A stretch of DNA of 21,847 nt from DATDGX01 sp036521875 (lineage in GTDB: Bacteria > Desulfobacterota > Binatia > Binatales > Binataceae). A model generated the notes under the pieces. That model was not told the DNA's origin, made no database searches, and worked only from the letters and a program-made list of their open reading frames with translations. The DNA is taken from the NCBI GenBank assembly GCA_036521875.1, contig DATDGX010000164.1, positions 1-21,847 of the forward strand, written 5' to 3'. Numbering within the stretch: the stretch's first letter is position 1; each line of letters starts with the position of its first letter. The translations under genes were made by a program, and so were the position numbers. This document shows, piece by piece, positions 1-6,766 of the stretch.

Positions 1-287
1 GTAGCAACAGACGCGAAATCTCCGAAGTAGGCGCACTTGTCTGACGCCGTTGACACCTCGACCAACGCGTCGTGCCGGATCTCGTTTAGCCCGGTTTCCA
101 GAATCACACGGTAAGCGACGTTGCCGTCCGCGTCGGTAAAAGATTCGGATTTTCGAGTGCAGCCGAAGTCGAGATTTTCGTGCCGTATGGGATGGTCGGG
201 ATCAAATCGTGGTTTGACCAGCAATATGACTGTTGCTGACGAGGCGCAATCAAAATGAATAGCACAACCGACGCGAATCGTAAGCAT
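1..287 (-). CDS. Transglutaminase-like family protein, N-terminal fragment (runs off left edge)
   Basis: The minus strand is open from an ATG at 287-285 to the window edge (95 codons plus 2 bases). It begins MLTIRVGCAIHFDC and continues with VKPRFDPDHPIRHENLDFG, then TDADGNVAYRVIL and NEIRHDALVEVS. This resembles the N-terminal beta-rich domain of bacterial transglutaminase-like proteins (Bact_transglu_N, next to a COG1305-type cysteine-protease fold): an opening strand of the 'IRVGYEI' type, a 'VKP..DPDHP' segment, and a 'D.FGN...R' turn followed by 'N.I..DA.VEV'. The catalytic Cys-His-Asp domain would lie left of the window and cannot be seen. A GAAGG Shine-Dalgarno 6 bases upstream supports the start. 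It sits 35 bases downstream of the amidotransferase gene on the same strand, so the two are probably co-transcribed. Family assignment is by motif recognition and is fairly confident; function is unknown. Confidence 0.72.
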   Translation of the reverse strand, partial: MLTIRVGCAIHFDCASSATVILLVKPRFDPDHPIRHENLDFGCTRKSESFTDADGNVAYRVILETGLNEIRHDALVEVSTASDKCAYFGDFASVA

Positions 288-293
288 CTAGCA

Positions 294-298
294 CCTTC
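294..298 (-). promoter_or_regulatory. Ribosome binding site of the transglutaminase-like gene
   Basis: GAAGG on the minus strand, 6 bases before the ATG at 287-285. It fixes the reading frame of the edge-truncated gene and rules out the overlapping short ORF that starts at 307. Confidence 0.6.
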
Positions 299-322
299 AA
301 AAAACACAACGCGAATCGCTAT

Positions 323-1009
323 CTATCCCGCGTTGCGAACTCGATCGAAGAAATCGGCGAATAATGAAAGATAAAGCGGATGTCGTTCGGGATGATACTG
401 CACCCCGATGGCGAAGGCGTGCGAGCGCAGTCGCGCCTGTTCGACTATTCCGTCGCTTGCGGACCAGGCTTCGACCTCAATTCCATCGGCCAACCTTTCC
501 AGCGCCTGGTGATGGGAGCTGTTCACCGCCGCGAATCGGTGGACCGCCTTCGAGCTATGTCTGAGCGGCTGGATGTTGGCTGTTTCCGCGTTGTCATGAT
601 CGGGAATATCAATGTGTAAGGTCCCGCCCATTGCGACATTCAGCACTTGCAGTCCTCGGCAGATCGCCAGGATCGGCTTTCCCGACGAAAGCATCTCGCC
701 GACCGCCTTGAACTCCCACTCATCGCGCTCGCAGTTGGTATCAACGATCAATGATGGCAGTGCTATCGACTGGCGCAGAAAGCTGGGCGAAATGTCGCCG
801 CCGCCAGTCAACAACAACGCATCCATCTGGCCCAGATCGACCGGATGCAACCGGGCATTATACACGGTCAGATCGGGACAGCGGCTGAAGATGAGTGTGA
901 ACCAATGTTCGTCGCATTGGCGAATCCACGTCGCGATACTCGGCATTTCTAGCCCGTCTGAAAAAACACGCTCACTCTTCAGACTACGGATGCCTGGGAA
1001 TTGTCGCAA
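323..1009 (-). CDS. Class I glutamine amidotransferase / gamma-glutamyl-gamma-aminobutyrate hydrolase family (PuuD-like, peptidase C26)
   Basis: A 228-residue product that probably hydrolyses a gamma-glutamyl amide bond in the cytoplasm. LLLTGGGDISP (66-75) matches the family's 'GG.D..P' motif, ERDEWE (94-99) the 'RDE.E' segment, and AICRGLQVLNVAMGGTL (115-131) the nucleophile elbow with Cys117. SSHHQAL (164-170) and VQYHPER (203-209, with His206 and Glu208) complete the triad region. The first usable start is TTG at 1009. The frame is open upstream to a TGA near 1063 but offers no ATG or GTG there, so the N-terminus is uncertain and may be frameshifted (see findings). The transglutaminase-like gene follows 35 bases downstream. 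Substrate unknown: a polyamine-catabolic role as in PuuD is only one option, because no putrescine genes are visible. Confidence 0.82.
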   Translation of the reverse strand: MRQFPGIRSLKSERVFSDGLEMPSIATWIRQCDEHWFTLIFSRCPDLTVYNARLHPVDLGQMDALLLTGGGDISPSFLRQSIALPSLIVDTNCERDEWEFKAVGEMLSSGKPILAICRGLQVLNVAMGGTLHIDIPDHDNAETANIQPLRHSSKAVHRFAAVNSSHHQALERLADGIEVEAWSASDGIVEQARLRSHAFAIGVQYHPERHPLYLSLFADFFDRVRNAG

Positions 1010-1230
1010 ATCGACGGCAGCGTCGTTAAACCAATAAAATCGGCGGAGACGCCAATCCTGTCAGGCGCCCTAGTGGCGCAGATCCGGGTAACTGCGGATG
1101 CTCGGTGAGGCCTCTCCGCGACCTGACTGAAGACGACGAAAGCGCAGAAAACACTGGCGTTTTGAGGATCGGAGTCATAAAGTCGCCGACATGTTCGAGC
1201 CGACTTAAGCTCGCCTCTGTTGGTGGGGTC

Positions 1231-1235
1231 AGGAG
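1231..1235 (+). promoter_or_regulatory. Ribosome binding site deciding the TrpF-like start
   Basis: AGGAG 8 bases before the ATG at 1244. It favours that start over the in-frame TTG at 1220 and GTG at 1223, and it places the first beta-strand (VQIYS) at the very N-terminus, as in TrpF. Confidence 0.6.
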
Positions 1236-1243
1236 CAGCGACT

Positions 1244-1915
1244 ATGATCGTTCAGATTTACAGCATGACTTCGGTGCCCGACGCCGTAGCGACCGCGCAA
1301 GCGGGCGCCCATCTGATCGGCGTCGTAGTCGCAGCGCCAGGCGTCGTTCCCGAAGGGATATCGTCGGGAACTGCGCGCGAGATTCTTGCCGCGATCAGGC
1401 CGCGCTCGCGCGGGGTTGCGCTGTCGCTCGCGGACGACCGCGACGAGATCTGCGCGATGGTCGATCTGGTGCGCCCCGATATCGTGCATCTGGCCGCGCG
1501 CGAGATCGAGCCCGAAGACTGCGCGTGGATTCGCAGCCGCATCGCACCGGTAAAGCTGCTGCGCGCGATCGCCGTACGCGCCGGCGAAACCATTACCGAG
1601 GCGGACGCGCATCAGGAGTGCGCCGACTACCTGATGCTGGAGGCAGGCGCCAAGGGCCTGAGCGGCGAGACGCACGAATGGTCGGCGTGCCAGGCGGTCG
1701 TCGAGCGCTCGCGGATTCCGGTGATCCTGGCCGGCGGCCTGTCGTCCGAAAATGTTGCGGATGCGATCGCCGTGGTGAAGCCATGGGGCGTCGATTCGTT
1801 CACCCATACCGACTTCGTAGGGCAGCGCGGGAAAAAAGATCCTGCGCGGGTGCGCGCGTTTATCGCCGCAGCATTGCGCGCATTCGGCGCCACGCTCGAG
1901 GCGCCCGCGCGTTAG
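1244..1915 (+). CDS. Divergent phosphoribosylanthranilate isomerase (TrpF)-like TIM-barrel protein
   Basis: A 223-residue protein, close to the usual TrpF length of about 205-230. The fold signature is clear. VQIYSMTSVPDAVATAQAGA (3-22) aligns with the 'VKICG.T...DA..A...GAD' opening, IPVILAGGLSSENVADAI (158-175) with 'PVILAGGL.P.NV..AI', and KKDPARVRAFI (197-207) with the phosphate-binding 'G.KD...I..F' end. TrpF isomerises phosphoribosylanthranilate in tryptophan synthesis. Here the catalytic Cys of 'KICG' aligns with Tyr6, the general-acid Asp of 'LLD' aligns with Glu133 in YLMLEA, and the usual 'DVSSG' turn reads DSFTHT (184-189). No other trp gene is nearby. It is either a very divergent isomerase or a relative with another sugar-phosphate substrate. 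The MetX-like gene follows 132 bases downstream on the same strand. Confidence 0.72.
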   Translation: MIVQIYSMTSVPDAVATAQAGAHLIGVVVAAPGVVPEGISSGTAREILAAIRPRSRGVALSLADDRDEICAMVDLVRPDIVHLAAREIEPEDCAWIRSRIAPVKLLRAIAVRAGETITEADAHQECADYLMLEAGAKGLSGETHEWSACQAVVERSRIPVILAGGLSSENVADAIAVVKPWGVDSFTHTDFVGQRGKKDPARVRAFIAAALRAFGATLEAPAR

Positions 1916-2047
1916 CCTCCGCCATGGCGCACCGGACCTTCATCGGCTATCGCTTGAAAAACAACCTTGCGCGTCGCGCGGACCACGAAGAGACGGGGCC
2001 GCCCTCATCCGGATGGCAATATAGTGGACAAAGGCGACTCAATTCAG

Positions 2048-3115
2048 ATGACTAATCCGGAAATTGCTAAATCGGACCTCGGCATTGTCGAAGTTAAGAG
2101 CTTCACGACCACGGACTTCACGCTTGAGAGCGGCGAAGTCCTCCCCGAACTCAAACTCGTCTATGAGACCTATGGCACTCTGGCCCACGATGGCCGCAAC
2201 GCGATCCTGGTAACTCACGGCTATACTTCCAGCCAGCATGCCGCGGGCCGCAACGCCGACGGCGAGCCGGGATGGTGGGACGGTCTTATCGGCGCGGGCA
2301 AAGCGATCGATACCAATAAGTACTTCGTCATCTCTTCGAACATGCTGGGCTCTTCGTTCGGATCCACCGCGCCCGCCAGCACTAATCCTAAGACAGGCAA
2401 GCGTTACGGCCCCGATTTTCCCGATGTCACAGTGGTTGACATCGTGAGCGCTCAGCACGTGATGCTACAAGCGCTCGGCGTCAAGCACATGGTGGCCGTG
2501 GGCGGGCTGTCTTACGGCGGCTATCAGGCCTTTCAGTGGGGCGTCACGTTTCCGCACGAGATGGACGGTATTGTGGCGGTGGTTACGGCGCCAAAAGCCG
2601 ATGACGGCGAACGGATGGTCGCAGACATGCGCTCGCGCTTCGCTGCCGCGCCGGGCTGGAATGGCGGCCGCTACTACGGGAGCAATTCGATGCTGACCTT
2701 TATGACCGAGTTGCGCATCGCGACTCTGAAACGCTACGGCATCGAGGCAGAGTTGGCGGTGCGCTATCCCGATCCAGCGGCCCGCGCGGCGGCAATCCTC
2801 AAGCTCGCGGAGAGTTGGACTAAGATATTCGATCCCAACTCGATGATCGTGCTGGCCCAGGCGCGCGCGCATTTCGATACCGAGAAAGACTTCGCGAACA
2901 TGCGCGCCAGGATGCTCTATGTGCTGTCCCGCACCGACAAGGTTTTTCCTCCCAGCATCGCTCCCAATGTGATGGCGAAGCTGAAGGCGGCGAAGGTCGA
3001 CGCAACCTACTTTGAGATCGACAGCGACAACGGCCATCTCGCAAGCGGCATCGACTGGCAGAAGTGGGCGCCCGTGCTGCGAACCTTTCTGCAGAGCTTA
3101 CCTATGACCCATTAG
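2048..3115 (+). CDS. MetX-like alpha/beta hydrolase (homoserine O-acetyltransferase family relative)
   Basis: A 355-residue alpha/beta-hydrolase. The MetX landmarks appear in order: 'LVYETYGTL' (37-45), 'NAILVTHGYTSSQHAAG' (51-67), 'GWWDGLIGAGKAIDTNKYFV' (75-94), 'SNMLGSSFGSTAP' (97-109), 'TGKRYGPDFP' (116-125). The nucleophile Ser155 lies in VGGLSYGGYQAFQW, Asp297 in SRTDKVFPP and His330 in DNGHLAS. True MetX enzymes make O-acetyl- or O-succinyl-homoserine for methionine synthesis. They usually carry 'GGSMGGMQALEW' and a lid segment with a substrate-binding Arg. Here the elbow is GLSYGG and the lid segment after VVTAPKA differs, although PGWNGGRYY (202-210) is kept. An acyltransferase or hydrolase on another substrate is therefore equally likely. 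The start is the ATG at 2048; the AAAGG upstream is rather far away (about 13 bases), so a GTG slightly upstream is possible. Confidence 0.8.
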   Translation: MTNPEIAKSDLGIVEVKSFTTTDFTLESGEVLPELKLVYETYGTLAHDGRNAILVTHGYTSSQHAAGRNADGEPGWWDGLIGAGKAIDTNKYFVISSNMLGSSFGSTAPASTNPKTGKRYGPDFPDVTVVDIVSAQHVMLQALGVKHMVAVGGLSYGGYQAFQWGVTFPHEMDGIVAVVTAPKADDGERMVADMRSRFAAAPGWNGGRYYGSNSMLTFMTELRIATLKRYGIEAELAVRYPDPAARAAAILKLAESWTKIFDPNSMIVLAQARAHFDTEKDFANMRARMLYVLSRTDKVFPPSIAPNVMAKLKAAKVDATYFEIDSDNGHLASGIDWQKWAPVLRTFLQSLPMTH

Positions 3116-3134
3116 CTACGAGAATAAGGGGCCG

Positions 3135-5531
3135 CTAGGGCAACCACTTTTTGATCGAATTGAGCGGGTTTGGGATCGATAGCGGCTTCGAACCGCTCGA
3201 GGAGCCGCCGCCGACCAGACTGCCCGCCGCATTTATCCCACCCTGGATGATTCGCCCGGGCGTGCTGATGGCGCCCATCGCGACCCGCGCCGTCAGTCGC
3301 GGAAGGTCGGGGAGCACCAGCACCGCCGGCAGTTTTCCAGTGACGATAACCGGGATTGCGAACTGGAGTCCGAACGAAAGGTTGATATCGATATTCATGC
3401 TGACGTTCTTGTCCATATCGAACCATCCGTTTCCGCTGATTCCGTAATCCGGCGAATTCACGACCACGTCGTTGGTAGTTAAACGGGGACCTACCAGACG
3501 GAAGCTCATGGTCACACTGTTCAGTTCGGTATTCGGATCGACGAGCACGCCGCGATGGCTCGACATGAACGCCACGTCAAGGACCTGGCTAACTCCCGGC
3601 GCGGAGGCGACCGCATTGATAGCATCCGCGACAATATTGACGCCGATCAGTTTGCCGTTCACCAGGGCGAGCTGCCCGTTGCCTCGCAGCGTGGGCTTGA
3701 TCTGATTCCAACTGTCACCACTGCCCGAAGCGGCGAGGTTGCCGGTGAGAAAGCCGCGAACAGTTTTGGCCGCGTCGATTTGCTGTGAGCTTAGCGCCTG
3801 TTCGACGTTGATATTTTTCATTCGCAGCGCGACGTCGAAATTCGGCGTCGCGCCCAGGAGCGCGTCGGTGTCGGTCGAGAGCGACCCTCCGAACACATCC
3901 ATGTTCAAGCGCCGCAACGACAGGCGACCGTCCCGGTAAGCGGCGGTCAAGTCCAGGTTACGGTACGCGACATTGGCTACCGAACCGTCGCTCGAGTTTA
4001 TTTTGGCGCTCAAGTCCGGCGCGCTTATCTCGCCGCCGGCACTGCCGCTGACGGCAAGCTGATTGACGACCTCATCGCGCGGACGGCTCAGGGACAAGTC
4101 AAAGAGTCTCACCGAGTCGGCTTTGAGCGTGTAGTTGGCGTTCAGCGGACTCAGCGACTCGATTCGTCCCTCGACATTCGCATGCGCCTGGCCGAGCATA
4201 AAATCCGTTGGCTCAATTATTATCTGGCTCCTTTCTGTCAGCAGGATGCTGCCGCTCACATTAGAAATACGGTTGTGAAACGCCGGCCCAAGAGTCAGGG
4301 CAACCTGTTTCAACGTCAGCGTGCCGCCGAACTCAGGGCGGCCATTAACCAGTCTCGCGACTCCGTGAATTTCGCTCGCGCCGGTCGCCGCATACGGCGT
4401 CATCGGAGTGACTATTGGACTGAGATTTGCCAGGTCGAAGCTGTTGCTATCGAGCTGCGCGCTCACCCCTTGCGCGCCACCCAGCGAAACCTTGCTGGCG
4501 ATCAAATCAAGGTCGCCGAGCTTCACGTCGAGCCTCGCGAGCTCAAGCTGATTCTGCTTCTTCAATGACCCGGTCGCCTCCAACGCGGCTGCAGCACCGT
4601 CGGGTTTGTTGAACAGCTCCGCATACGTCACCCGATCCGTGGTCAGATCGGTGCTCACCTGGAAAACAATATCGTTGAGTGAACCGCTAATCGTGCCGTT
4701 AAGCGAGATCGGATCGAGTATCGAGAGCGCGGCCGGAACCGCGCCGCCCGCGATTGCGAGCGCACGAAAACGTTCCAGCAGAAGTGAATCGAGGTTGAAC
4801 TTCACTTCGAGCGGAAGGTCGGCCGTGTCGAGAACACCCTGTTTGAGGAGCGGCCCGACCGTACCGGAAACCTCGACGTTCTGCTGCTTGCCCGGGAAGG
4901 CGAGCTTCAAATTTACATCGAAGGGCGCCGCGGCGCTGAAGTTCGCCACGTCGAAGTCCACGTGCCGAAGCTGAACGGGCTTGCCCTGCTCGGACAGGTC
5001 GGTGAAATAGACTGCGCCGTCGTCAACGCTGAGCGCGCTTATCTGAAGATCGGCCAGCGACGATCGAAGCCTTGAACTATTGGCTTTTCGCGCCTCGGCA
5101 GACGTTCGCGGTGCGCCGGGAGCCGCTCCAAGGGTGCCCAGGTTTAGATCGCCACGCGCGTTCCTGACGATCCGGATGTCAGGCGCCATCAAATCGAGCT
5201 TGCTCACTCTCGCCTCGCCGCGGAGCAACGGCAGAAACTCGACATTCATCGATACTTCGTCGGCGACCAGAAATGGCAACTGTGAGAAGGCGGGATCGTC
5301 GGCGACCTTCAGGCCGGTAATTTGGACCGATACCCCCCACCCTGCCCGCGCTTGTACGTGGGCTATCTCGACGCGGCGGCCCAGTGCATCACTGATCCGC
5401 GCCAGAATGCGTTTCTGATTCCGAGCGACTAGCGAGGACAGGTTGAAAAACGCGTAGCCGACCAGCACCGCGCCGATCAGTATCACGACGGCCGCCGCGA
5501 CGCCGGTTATGAGGAGCGCCCTACGCATCAT
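3135..5531 (-). CDS. AsmA family protein
   Basis: A 798-residue envelope protein. A hydrophobic helix at about residues 5-29 (ALLITGVAAAVVILIGAVLV) is followed by the typical AsmA opening: ILARISDALGRRVEI, then 'FLVADEVSMNVEFLPLLRGE', then 'VSKLDLMAPDIRIVRNARG'. The rest is long, repetitive beta-strand sequence ending in an AsmA C-terminal-like region (GNGQLALVNGKLIGVNIV, VNSPDYGISGNGWFDM). A low-complexity Gly/Ser tail precedes IPNPLNSIKKWLP. AsmA-like proteins are inner-membrane-anchored periplasmic proteins linked to outer-membrane biogenesis and probably lipid transport between the membranes; the exact cargo here is unknown. The start is one of two tandem ATGs (5531 or 5528), with GAGG about 10 bases upstream. 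It converges with the MetX-like gene with only 19 bases between the stops. Confidence 0.88.
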   Translation of the reverse strand: MMRRALLITGVAAAVVILIGAVLVGYAFFNLSSLVARNQKRILARISDALGRRVEIAHVQARAGWGVSVQITGLKVADDPAFSQLPFLVADEVSMNVEFLPLLRGEARVSKLDLMAPDIRIVRNARGDLNLGTLGAAPGAPRTSAEARKANSSRLRSSLADLQISALSVDDGAVYFTDLSEQGKPVQLRHVDFDVANFSAAAPFDVNLKLAFPGKQQNVEVSGTVGPLLKQGVLDTADLPLEVKFNLDSLLLERFRALAIAGGAVPAALSILDPISLNGTISGSLNDIVFQVSTDLTTDRVTYAELFNKPDGAAAALEATGSLKKQNQLELARLDVKLGDLDLIASKVSLGGAQGVSAQLDSNSFDLANLSPIVTPMTPYAATGASEIHGVARLVNGRPEFGGTLTLKQVALTLGPAFHNRISNVSGSILLTERSQIIIEPTDFMLGQAHANVEGRIESLSPLNANYTLKADSVRLFDLSLSRPRDEVVNQLAVSGSAGGEISAPDLSAKINSSDGSVANVAYRNLDLTAAYRDGRLSLRRLNMDVFGGSLSTDTDALLGATPNFDVALRMKNINVEQALSSQQIDAAKTVRGFLTGNLAASGSGDSWNQIKPTLRGNGQLALVNGKLIGVNIVADAINAVASAPGVSQVLDVAFMSSHRGVLVDPNTELNSVTMSFRLVGPRLTTNDVVVNSPDYGISGNGWFDMDKNVSMNIDINLSFGLQFAIPVIVTGKLPAVLVLPDLPRLTARVAMGAISTPGRIIQGGINAAGSLVGGGSSSGSKPLSIPNPLNSIKKWLP

Positions 5532-5777
5532 CCGTGGCTGGCCTCTGAGGACACCTCATGCAGTAATCGGGGCGCTCGAGCATCGTACGCCGCGGCTACA
5601 CCCATGACCGGACCAAAGTCAACGCCGGACCTCAGATGGCCCTTGCCGCGCAGCGGCCGCGGCCAAGCATCCGCGCCAAATCTGATGCATTCGGAGGAAC
5701 ATTTCGAGGCGCGGCTTTACTTCGTTCCGTGGGAAGAATAGCCTCGCGGATACCCGCGTGGGAGTAATCATTCCGTA

Positions 5778-5799
5778 AGTCCGCACTTCGGGCTTTTTT
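5778..5799 (+). terminator. Rho-independent terminator in the desaturase leader
   Basis: AGTCCG (5778-5783) pairs with CGGGCT (5789-5794) around the loop CACTT, with one G-U pair. Six consecutive T follow at 5794-5799. It works only for plus-strand transcription and there is no plus-strand gene upstream. It would therefore end either a short non-coding RNA or a prematurely stopped desaturase leader transcript. Confidence 0.6.
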
Positions 5800-5830
5800 C
5801 TACCTCTCTCCCTCGGCAAATAGCACGCAC

Positions 5831-5848
5831 GGCCTGATTCATCAGGCC
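5831..5848. promoter_or_regulatory. 18-bp palindrome upstream of the desaturase gene (operator or leader hairpin)
   Basis: GGCCTGAT-TC-ATCAGGCC: two 8-bp arms with a 2-base centre, 10 bases before the Shine-Dalgarno of the desaturase gene. The symmetry suits a dimeric repressor such as a TetR- or GntR-type fatty-acid regulator. In RNA it would form a stem close to the ribosome site. Which of these it is cannot be told from sequence alone. Confidence 0.5.
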
Positions 5849-5858
5849 CTCGCTCCAC

Positions 5859-5862
5859 GAGG
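5859..5862 (+). promoter_or_regulatory. Ribosome binding site supporting a TTG start for the desaturase
   Basis: GAGG 7 bases before TTG at 5870. The first in-frame ATG (5906) has no purine-rich stretch ahead of it, so the TTG start is preferred. Confidence 0.5.
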
Positions 5863-5869
5863 TGCCCCG

Positions 5870-6724
5870 TTGATAGCCCCCGATCAAATCGCCGAACAGC
5901 CGACAATGTATCATTGGCGATGGCCGTGGTGGCGCACCGCCGGACACGACGTGGTGGTGCTGTCATGGATCATCTTGATTCACGTGACCGCCGTCGTGGG
6001 TCTCATCCTGTTTCCGCTCCCAGGATGGCGACTTCTTGCTGGCGCGCTCGCACTTGCGTGGATAGGAGGCCTGGGCACCACCATCTGCTATCACCGCGCC
6101 CTGGCGCATCGCGCTCTGAAACTCAAGCCATGGGCGCGCAACACGCTTATTTTCTTCGCGGTGTTTAACGGCTCGGGATTGCCGCTTAGCTGGGTGGCCG
6201 GGCATCGCGCGCATCACGCCTACGCCGACACCGAGGACGATATCTCGAGTCCGGTGTGGGGCGGCTTCTGGTGGGCGCATCTGCGATGGCTCTGGCAGGC
6301 CGACAATCCGTCCATCGAGCGCTTCTGCCCCGATCTCAACCGGTTTGCATATCGCGTCTGGCGACCGCTGCTGACTCCGATCCTGATCTTGTCGTACTTT
6401 GGCGGCGCGTATTTTGGCGCGGCGGCTTTTTTCTGGCTCGGCTCGATCCGGCTGGTGTTTGCGCTTCACGCGCAATGCTTCGTAAACAGTGTCTGCCATT
6501 CCGAGCCCGACGTGGCTCCCGGCGAAGATTCGAGCCGCAACGTCCGCTGGCTTGCTCTGGTTCATTTTTTCCAGGGCGAGAACTGGCATCGCAATCATCA
6601 TGCGCGACCGGGTTCGGCGCGCCTGGGATGGACGTGGCGGCAGCCTGACGTCGGTTATCTGGCGATTTGCCTGCTGGAAAAAATCGGCGCGGCAACCGAG
6701 ATTCGCCACCTGCGTCAGCTCTAG
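5870..6724 (+). CDS. Acyl-CoA desaturase / fatty acid desaturase (membrane di-iron, Delta-9 type)
   Basis: A 284-residue membrane desaturase that introduces a double bond into a fatty acyl chain using O2, electrons and a di-iron centre. The three histidine boxes are complete: HRALAH (75-80, HX4H), HRAHH (112-116) and HRNHH (240-244). The extra conserved histidines of the family appear in HAQCFVNSVCH (200 and 210). Four or so hydrophobic segments lie around residues 28-50, 54-72, 92-108 and 168-198. HHAYADTEDD after box 2 is typical of acyl-CoA desaturases. The length suits short bacterial forms with no fused cytochrome b5. The TTG start is chosen on the Shine-Dalgarno; an ATG at 5906 would remove 12 residues. 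It is preceded by a structured leader with a terminator and a palindrome, suggesting regulation by lipid state or temperature. No dedicated reductase is nearby. Confidence 0.9.
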   Translation: MIAPDQIAEQPTMYHWRWPWWRTAGHDVVVLSWIILIHVTAVVGLILFPLPGWRLLAGALALAWIGGLGTTICYHRALAHRALKLKPWARNTLIFFAVFNGSGLPLSWVAGHRAHHAYADTEDDISSPVWGGFWWAHLRWLWQADNPSIERFCPDLNRFAYRVWRPLLTPILILSYFGGAYFGAAAFFWLGSIRLVFALHAQCFVNSVCHSEPDVAPGEDSSRNVRWLALVHFFQGENWHRNHHARPGSARLGWTWRQPDVGYLAICLLEKIGAATEIRHLRQL

Positions 6725-6743
6725 ATCACAACTGCCTGAAATA

Positions 6744-6763
6744 GACCGCAGGCCCCTGCGGTC
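6744..6763. terminator. Bidirectional hairpin terminator between desaturase and recD2
   Basis: GACCGCAG-GCCC-CTGCGGTC is a perfect 8-bp stem with a 4-base loop. It lies 19 bases after the desaturase stop and 3 bases after the recD2 stop. On the minus strand it is followed by the T-rich TATTTC, so it suits recD2 better; the plus strand lacks a T-tract. Confidence 0.6.
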
Positions 6764-6766
6764 AAG

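Larger units (their letters stand above)
5532..5869. other. Non-coding region between asmA-like and desaturase genes
   Basis: This 338-base divergent gap holds no convincing gene. The antisense ORF across 5619-5966 has no recognisable motif and overlaps the desaturase start. On the plus strand the region has a dense string of structure. There is a 10-bp palindrome GGCCGCGGCC (5655-5664) and a small hairpin CGCGG-ATAC-CCGCG (5745-5758). The heptamer CGTGGGA occurs twice (5728-5734, 5757-5763). A terminator lies at 5778-5799 and a near-perfect 18-bp palindrome at 5831-5848. A start codon at 5684 with 18 codons to a TAG is too short to call. Because asmA is transcribed leftward, the plus-strand terminator implies a short plus-strand RNA starting within this gap. 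Confidence 0.5.

Noticed and set aside
104..307. 67-residue minus-strand ORF starting at 307 with a hydrophobic start
   Set aside because: It is out of frame with the transglutaminase-like gene, which has the better start, ribosome site and family motifs over the same bases.
1065..1079. GCGCC-CTAGT-GGCGC hairpin between the amidotransferase and TrpF-like genes
   Set aside because: A 5-bp stem with no T-tract in a GC-rich genome is expected by chance.
1105..2055. 316-residue plus-strand ORF, very rich in Arg
   Set aside because: It is a GC-rich shadow of the TrpF-like gene in another frame; the composition is typical of an off-frame reading.
5619..5966. 115-residue minus-strand ORF in the desaturase leader
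   Set aside because: It overlaps the desaturase start antisense, has no motif, and crosses the terminator and palindrome.
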